This document shows, piece after piece, positions 56,900 through 64,000 of a stretch of DNA of 64,000 nucleotides. Source of the DNA: Montifringilla adamsi (lineage: Eukaryota; Chordata; Aves; Passeriformes; Passeridae); NCBI GenBank assembly GCA_017590115.1, contig JAGGNK010007537.1:62001-126000 (forward strand). Reading direction: 5' to 3'. Position 1 is the stretch's first letter. Each line of letters starts with the position of its first letter. The notes beneath the pieces are model-generated. The model was not told where the DNA came from and did not search any database. It saw nothing but the letters and a program-made list of their open reading frames with translations. The position numbers and the translations under genes are program-made.

Positions 56900-58830
56900 G
56901 GCGGGCGCCCCGTCGGGGGTCGCCGCCCGCCGCCCTCGGCGTCTCTGGCTTCCAGGCTGGCGAAGTGCTACGCGATCCCCAGCGGGGGTTAGAGCCTGCG
57001 GACCCCAGGCCCGGCGGCCCCTAGTAGGCAGGGACTGAGGGAGGGGGTGCCCGTGTTTTAGGGGGTCCGGGAGGGGAGAGAGGGAGGGGCATCCGCGTTC
57101 GGGATGTCCCCAGTGGGTGGAGGACCGAGGGAGGTGTGCTTTGGTTCTGGTGAGGTGCAGTGAGGGGGAATCGGAGAAGAGGGCATCGGTTTGGGGCAGA
57201 GGACTGGGGTGCTCGGCCCCTGGGTGGAGGGGTTAGGGGCGGGCTCGGGGGTCACATCGGGGGATTAAGGGAGGGAAGTCCCCAGAGCCGGCGGCTCCCA
57301 GTAGGCAGGGATTGAAGAGGGAGTACTTGGGATCTAGGGTCCGTGAGAGGAATCAGGGAGGAAGCGTTAGGGTTTGGAGTGTCCCCACTGGGTGGGGGGG
57401 TTGAGAAAGAGGTACCTGAGTTTGGGGAGTTGCAGTGAGAGAGCTTCCAGGTTCTAGTGACTAGGGACTGGGGAGGGAATGTCTCATGCTGGGGGTCCCC
57501 AGGGTTTAGGGAAGTTTAAGGGTGCGGGGATGTGCATGATGGGGCAAAGGGGTAGCCTGGGGACGTGTGCGAGGATGTGAAGGGATACACGGCTTTGGGG
57601 TACAGCCAGCTGGAAGGGAAGGGAATATCCTGGGTGTAAGTGTCCTCACAAGGGATTTTTGTGAGGTCTTAAGTTGTCGGATAAAGGAGGAATCAGGCTC
57701 TGAGGAGGGGTTGCCCGGGGTCTGGCTAGCTCCCTTGTGGGGGCTTCCAGTGCTTTGGCCTTGGATATCTCCCCTGGGGGGCGGGCAGAATGTTAGAGAT
57801 GTCCTCGGGGATTTGGGGTGCAGGGAGCCACCTGGGGAGTTGGACCCTGAGAACTGGCATGCCCTGGGGAACCAGACATCCCCGAGAACCAGTGTGTTTC
57901 CCCAACAGCGGAGGGTGCACTGGAACCCGTGCCGCAGGGACCTGGCCCACAGGAGCCCTGATGGGGCAAGGGGAGCTGAGGGCAGGGGATGGCAGGGGGG
58001 TGGATGCCACCGGCATGTCACCACTGCGGCTTCAGCCCCTCTGCTATGGGACACAGGCTTGTGGGCTGGTGGGGTAGGAGGCTGGCTGCACACGAGTGGA
58101 GCACAGGGGAGCGCTCGGGGGACAATGAGCTTTGCACAAGCCCCCATGGCGCCGTGGGGCTGGGATAACGCGGTCAGAGCCGGGCTGCCAGTCCTCCCGG
58201 GGATTTGGGAAGGACCTAAGGGGATGTCATGGACTGCCATGGGGAGCCGCCCAGCCAGCGGGGACACAGAGGTGCCGTGTGTTTGTTTGCAGGGCGCTTC
58301 GGTGGGGCAAGGGGGGCTCGGCCGAGGCAGCATGCCTGCGGTGCATTCCTGGCATTCCCAGCCTGCTGCCTGTTCCCATCGGGCGGGGGTGGGGGGCGAT
58401 AGAGACTGGAGGGGAGTATTGGGGGTGGTGCCAGCCCCTTCCCCCCGGCCCAGAGCTGTGTGGGGCTGGATGCTTGTGTGTGGGAGCACGGAGGAGTGCA
58501 CTGGCTGTAGGTGCCCCGCAGGTCTTGCCGGTGCCATTTGCCCTTCAAGGTCCTGTGTGGTTCCGATGCATGGGGGGTGCTGCGCTGAGCAGCGGGCAGG
58601 GTGTCGCTGTCCCCTCCTGGATTTTTGGGGCAGGCCACCAGAGCAGAGCAGCACCGCGGGCATGGCACCACAGCGTGCCCTGGCATGGGTCCTTCCACGT
58701 CTGGGGTTGCCGGGAATCACAGTCCCTCTCGCTGTCCCTACCATTCCCACTGCAGGGGTCGCCACCAGGAGAGATGTTCGTGGGGTCACAGAGCTCGGCT
58801 CCCCCAGCTCGGCACAACCCGAGAAAAAGA
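56900..58830. other. NPR2 upstream region, no gene recognised
   Basis: G-rich DNA with recurrent 'ggggtccccag', 'tgggtggaggggt' phrases (57000-57500). The 427-codon ORFs on both strands at 57506-58850 lack homology and are probably composition artefacts. The NPR2 promoter and any leader exon should be here. Confidence 0.4.
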
Positions 58831-58839
58831 GATTGCATT

Positions 58840-58860
58840 ACCGGCTATAAATATCTCGGT
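58840..58860 (+). promoter_or_regulatory. TATA-box-like element
   Basis: CTATAAATA at 58845-58853 in GC-rich surroundings. It is a good TATA match, but no gene is recognised downstream on the plus strand. Confidence 0.2.
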
Positions 58861-59509
58861 CCAGTGTGGTACGGAGCTGGCAGCGGTGCCTCAGGCGAAG
58901 GACAGTGAAATCCAACCGACAGCGATTACATCCAGAAATGAGAAGCTGGAAAGATCTGGAAGAGCTTCCACATGGAGTGTGGGGCTGGACATGGTGGGGT
59001 GGTGATGGTCCTGGTGATGGTCCCACTGGAGAGCACATTGTCAGCAAAACCACCCCTGCACACGGGGCAGAGATGGTGGCACACTTCGTACCCTGCAGGT
59101 GCCCCCAGAGCAGCCCTGTGGCTCCTGTCCTGAGGTGGCACAGGCCGGGGGCAAAGGGGACACAAAGAGGCTGAAAACAGAATGAGTAGGGAAAGCCTCC
59201 GCAGCGACCTCTCCGGGAGGTGGTGCTGCTCCCGCAGCACCTGCGGCAGGCGGGATGCCGCCAGCGGAGGAACGACTCGGGTAAAACAAAAGAGAGATAC
59301 GGGGGAGAAAAGCAGAGGGTGTGGAGGGAAGGAGGCAGAAGCCGGTGGGAATTCACTTTTGGAGGGATGGGGTGCGTAGAGATGCCCGTGACCGGGAATG
59401 TGGGAGTGGCGGCAACCCGTGTGTGCGCGTGTGAGCCACCAGAGGGTGACATCGCCACCGCCGCGGGGACAGCGCGGGGACAGCGCACCGACACAGCATC
59501 AACACCGCA

Positions 59510-60065
59510 CACGGACCATACAAACACCATACACACCCAATACACACACCATACACACACTATACACACACTGTACACACACTGTACACACCCCATACAC
59601 ACACCATACACGCAGGACACAAACACGATACACACACCACACACACCATACTTACACCATACACACAGTGTACACACCCCGCATACACTCCATACACACA
59701 CCATACATACACACACACATAAACATACACAACACACACCATACACCCACAATATACACACCACACACACATGATATACATACCATACACATACTGTACA
59801 CACACCCTACACACACCATACACACCCAATACACACACCATAGACACACCATACACACAATCCATACACACACCCCATACACACACCCTACACAAACCTA
59901 CACATCTCATACACACACCACACACACACCATACACACCCACCATACACACACCGTACACACACCGTGCACACACCATACACACACCATACACACACCGT
60001 GCACACACCGTACACAGACCCTACTTGCACCATACACACACCATACACTCACCATACACATAGAG
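59510..60065. repeat. CA-rich array (ACACACCATACAC)
   Basis: About 550 bases of variants of 'catacacacaccatacacac' at 11-14 base spacing. Long His/Thr- and Val/Cys-rich ORFs on the two strands are repeat artefacts. Confidence 0.95.
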
Positions 60066-60779
60066 TTATCATACCTTAGGTTTTTTGAACTCCCTTGCAC
60101 ATTCCCTCTGCCATGGTCTCACACTGGGTTTTATTGGCATTCTGCACCTTGGGATGTCAATCTTCCCTGGCACTGTGCCTCACCCAGCACGCTGTTCCTG
60201 GTGGTCTGCAGTGGTGCATGGCTGTCTGTGGTGGTCCATGGCAGTCCATGGTGTCCCATGGTGGTGATGCTTCCCCCCTTTTCCAGGCTGCACTGAGATC
60301 TGAGAAATGCTCATTAGGCCTGGCCCTTGATGAGCAGCACCTGTGCTCAGCTCTTCCTGAGCTTATCAGAAACACTCCCTGCTCCCAGGGACTGCTGCTG
60401 TCCTACAGAGCTCCCGGGGTTTTGATGAACAGCTGGCAACTGCTTTTCTTCCCTGAAAGGCAGAACATCTCTTTTCTCAGATATTGAAAGAAAGTGTAGG
60501 CTGAAACTGTGGCAAGGATGAAACATTGTTACAACTAAAGCCCTCTCTTTTGTGGCTCTGCAGACACTGGTCCAAAATGAGAGCCTCTGAGCCGCCCTGG
60601 ACCACAGCAGGTTGTGGCCAGCACCTCCCTCTGAGTGGGGCCTCTCAGAGCCAGCAAACTCAGCCTGCGCTACCTGAGGATCCCCGAGCGACAATGGATC
60701 CTGGGCTGACACCCTCACTCCAAGAGGCTCCTTCGCCTCTTGGGGAGTGCAAAGGCTTCCAAAGTGAGCATTTCACTCA

Positions 60780-61330
60780 CCTCTGAGGGGAATTTCTCAC
60801 AGGTACCTTGCTAGCACTGTCTTCCTGTCTGTGTGCATGCCGTACGCATAGGCTGCAGCAAATCTGTGAGAAATGCTGCTCTCTGAGGTGTTTAAGCACC
60901 CTCAGATTTAAGCAACTAAGTAAGACCTTGTAAGTTATAAGCTAAGTTAAAGGCTGCTAAAGTGTTGTTCTTTTGCTAAGTTGTTAAGTTTCATAGGTTA
61001 GATGCTGTTAAGTGTTATTCCTCTGTTAAACTGTTAAGTTACAAGTTAAGTAGTGTTAAGTGTGAGGGCTGCTAAGCTTTCAGGCCATATTCCTTTTTAT
61101 CCTTACCCTCACTGGCCTTTTGTCTCGCACACCTAAACACACATGTATGCACAAACACAACCCTAGATGGTTCTTGGTTCATGTCTGTTTTGATTGCCTG
61201 GATTTTGTTTGTTCTTCCTTTTTTTTCTCCTCAGTTTGCCTTAACTGTCTAGTAAGAGAATCTTGCCAATGAACTTTGCCGTGCTGCCACTTAATATTAA
61301 ATTTTTGCTGATACCCTTGCCAGTGCTTTT
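60780..61330 (+). mobile_element. Degenerate endogenous retrovirus LTR
   Basis: Resembles an avian ERV LTR that I know: repeated 'gttaagt' motifs (60920-61060), 'cctttttatccttaccctca', 'ttttgtctcgcacacctaaa', 'tttttttctcctcagtttgc', 'gaactttgccg', and the end-like 'gctgatacccttgccagtg'. Boundaries are approximate. No internal coding sequence is visible. Confidence 0.5.
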
Positions 61331-61339
61331 TTAAGCGAT

Positions 61340-64000
61340 CTCAAACACTCGTTCATGACGCACATGCTGGTCCTAGGACTGCACCAGATCATGATGGGCA
61401 CCGAGGGCACAGCTGTACTTGTCTGTCCTGGGGGGCTCACATCCCTGAGATTCCAGTCTTCTTTTCCAAGTTCCCCTGGCAAGCATAATCAAGCCCCTGG
61501 CCCCCAGAGATGACAATTGTTTTTCCACCTCCTGGCATGCAGCAGCACAAGGCCATGGGCCTTGCCAAGCTCCTTCACCTCCATGCTGAAAGTGGAGCCA
61601 GAAACCTGCCAGCCCCAGGAGGTGACTGTAAAGAGCGTGGCAGGCACCACAAGTGAGTGCCTGCAGCACGGCCATCGCTGCCAGGGCCAGGAGCAGTCGT
61701 GCAGACACTGCTGTGCCAGAGCACAAACAGCGCTGGTCACAGGGAGCTCTGGCATGGATGGGCAGCAGCCCCTTCCTGCTGGAGGCCGTGTGGAAAGAGG
61801 GCAGGGATGGGGAAGGCACCCTTGCATTTCTACTCAAGTGTGTGTCAGGCTTCTGCTGGGGTCTCTATTGCCAGTGCTCACATTGCCACCCCATCCCAAA
61901 CGGGAGAGTAACACCTTCAGAAGGTCAGAGAGGCTTTGACCAGGTGGGCACAGAGCACCCAGAACTGGTGCAGATGTATGGGGTGACCTTTTCACATACG
62001 GGCTTCCTGTGCTCCTGCTGTCCAGGGAGTCTGAAGGGCTCCTTGTTCAGATTTGGAGTTTGTGTGCCAGTAATGGAAAAAATAGAGCAAAGGCAAATAT
62101 TTTAAAGGGAAAATTGTGGATAAATGTGGCAGCTGTGTCACCTCCCTGGTTCAGGACAAGGGTTGTCACTGTGTGCCCATGGGGAGAGCCCCTAGAACCC
62201 ACACCTGTCTGTGCCCCAGACCCATGGTGGGACCCTAGGAGTGTCCTTTCAGAGCACCAGGATAGGAAGTGTCACCCATGAACCCCTTCAGGTGGGTGCT
62301 GCCTGTGCCAAGCCAGAGACAGCTCCTACAGAGCTTTTCCCTCCAACTTTTCTGGGATCCCCAGGCTGGGTACGTGGGGTCCTGGTCCCATACCTAAGTA
62401 GTCTCTTCCACCATGAAGCCACCAGCTTTTCATGGCTTTTCCTGTAGAGTGTCTCTAGAGCAGAGTATCACCCCAGCGTGGCCCTGTGGGTGCCAGTAAA
62501 ACAGCCAATGCACTGTGCAGGAGGATCCCTCTTCTGGACACCACAGTGAGGCCAGAGATCTGCAGGATTCACCCAGGACATGGAAAGCCTCAGGGTCTCC
62601 TGGGGCTCTCCCCATCCCTGCATCCCAGTGAAGCAATGTGCTCAGGACCAGTCCGGGAGTCCCCTGTGGATCCTCATCTTGTTCCAGGCCATTTATATGC
62701 TGAGGTCAGTGCTGGTGACATGACATTGCCACAGCAAACTCTCCTCCAAAACGAGGGGCTGGACCCCTGACCTCCCCGGCAAGTCCTCACGCCAACAAGT
62801 GCCTGGCATTTTTCGGCTGGTGCGGTTTCTGCGTGGCCTAGGAATGATTTCCTAGGGTTATTTCTGACTCACAGGACAGGAAACATTTCGGGGTTTAAGC
62901 CAAGCTGAATAATATGCTCATTTCCTTGTGCCGACTACAAAGCACCTGCTCCGGGGGATTTATGGAGTGCCGGCCTCTCACAGTCACTGTGCGGCTGCCT
63001 GCCCGGATGTTTTTATTTTCCTGGTATGGTCAGCAAGTGCCAAGGCCTGTTTTCCTAAACACCCCGTGACCTCCTGGCAGGTTTCTTTGAGGGGAGCCCA
63101 GGCAGAGCCACAGGCTGCAGCACACCCATGCTGGGATAGCCAGGGTGCTGGAGAGCCAGGGTGGGTGCCAGCACCCTGCCAGGGCTGAGGGTAGCAGGAG
63201 TGCCAAAACCACTGATGCCAAAACCTGGTCTGATGCTGAGCAGCCGCAGCTATGATAACTGACCTGGGAAAGTCCCAAAGGAATGGAACATGGGCATGAG
63301 CAAGGGAGGATGAGACCATGTGAGTAGAGGGCAAGAGAGCCCAAGTGAGCCACAGCAGGGACAGAGACACAGAGCCCATTCCATGGCTGGGGACCTGCAG
63401 ACACCACCCCACAGTAGGTCCTGTCCCATGGCAGGGAACCCACACACCTCCTCCAACCAGGGCCATAGAGTCCCTGGGAAATGCTGTGCCTAGCCTCTGG
63501 GGTCAGAACACCTCTTCCTGCAAGGAGGGTCAGGGTGCTGAGGCCAGGGACACCCGTGGAAAACACAAGGCATACCAGCATGCCTTGCAGCCCATGCTTC
63601 TCCATCGCATCGAGCTTCATCCAGCAGGCAGCCAGTCTGCAGAGTAAGGTGACATCAATTTTTTCTCACATCCCCTCTGTTTTGTCCCCTTTTTGGAGCA
63701 ACAGTCTCATTGCAGGTGGGGCCGTACTCCAGCCTCTGTGAGCTGTCCCGTCTGGCTTGCCAGCTGTGGGATGAAGGATGCCATGAGCCAGCTGTCATTC
63801 CCTGGTATTGGAGCATACCAGTATTACAGACGGGACTGCCTTGGTCTGTCTGGCCTCGGCTGCTGACCGAATAGCGGCACGCGTGGTGTTTTCTCCCCAG
63901 AGTTGCTGTTCAGTACCTGTGGTCACACTGAGCACCTGGGGACAAGTCCGGGCATGCCCCGAGCCCCAGTGCCTGCAGCTGGAGCTTGCTGTGAGGGGTC
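61340..64000. other. Right-end interval, no gene recognised
   Basis: No confident coding exon. An exon-like open stretch at about 61540-61653 ends at a GTGAGT donor but has no partner exon. AT-rich, enhancer-like DNA occurs near 62810-63055 ('ttccttgtgccgactacaaa'). Confidence 0.4.

Noticed and set aside
57506..58850. Opposed 427-codon ORFs, checked for MSMP or RGP1 (neighbours of NPR2 in human)
   Set aside because: Neither ORF shows the cysteine pattern of MSMP nor RGP1-like sequence.
59220..60079. His/Thr-rich and Val/Cys-rich ORFs
   Set aside because: Translations of the CA-rich array on either strand.
61540..61653. Exon-like stretch with VEPETCQPQEVTV and a GTGAGT donor, resembling the start of a PDGF/VEGF domain
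   Set aside because: No following exon with the cystine-knot RCGGCC motif could be found, so the likeness is probably chance.
63806..63830. Inverted repeat ctggtat-ataccag
   Set aside because: A 7-base palindrome with short spacer is too common to interpret alone.

Overview
This is nuclear DNA of a bird. The window contains several CR1 retrotransposon 3' ends with the characteristic 'ttctatgattctttga'-type tail, three avian-type LTR candidates, compact GC-rich vertebrate genes with short GT-AG introns, and CpG-island promoters. The LTR at about 26.5-27.1 kb closely resembles a family I know from songbird genomes, so a passerine or related neoavian bird is likely. The high GC content, short introns and abundant minisatellites suggest a gene-dense, microchromosome-like segment. 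A 24-base N run marks an assembly gap.

Six genes can be read with confidence. Exon models were built by hand from splice sites and reading-frame phase. Boundaries should be right to within one or two bases. From left to right: (1) a CD72-like C-type lectin receptor with an N-terminal ITIM (minus, 2402-5379); (2) an eight-exon Myb/SANT-like DNA-binding protein (plus, 7308-10041); (3) a long interval (10-21 kb) with no clear gene, holding an orphan CpG island, a possible decayed immune-receptor-like ORF and several AT-rich blocks that look like conserved regulatory DNA; (4) TMEM8B (minus, 21374-27552, N-terminal exon not found); (5) TAF1C, an RNA polymerase I SL1 subunit (plus, 32952-37314); (6) HINT2, a mitochondrial HIT-family hydrolase (plus, 37583-39058); (7) SPAG8, a sperm/ciliary microtubule protein (plus, 42533-44938); (8) NPR2, the natriuretic peptide receptor guanylate cyclase (minus, 46191 to about 56896, 22 exons). 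The right end (57-64 kb) has no confident gene. It holds a CA-rich array and a second LTR.

TMEM8B, HINT2, SPAG8 and NPR2 are neighbours in the same relative order and orientation in human 9p13.3, and CD72 lies nearby there, so most of the window is one ancestral block. TAF1C is out of place relative to human (16q24) and sits where FAM221B would be expected. The genes do not form a pathway; TAF1C, HINT2 and SPAG8 are simply tandem on the plus strand, TMEM8B and TAF1C diverge, and SPAG8 and NPR2 converge.

I found no CRISPR array, operon, tRNA, rRNA or clearly novel multi-gene system. The most interesting leads are the short-stalk CD72-like receptor, the TAF1C synteny break, the missing NPR2 start codon, two GC-AG introns, and the cluster of AT-rich putative enhancers with RFX-like and POU/homeodomain-like motifs.
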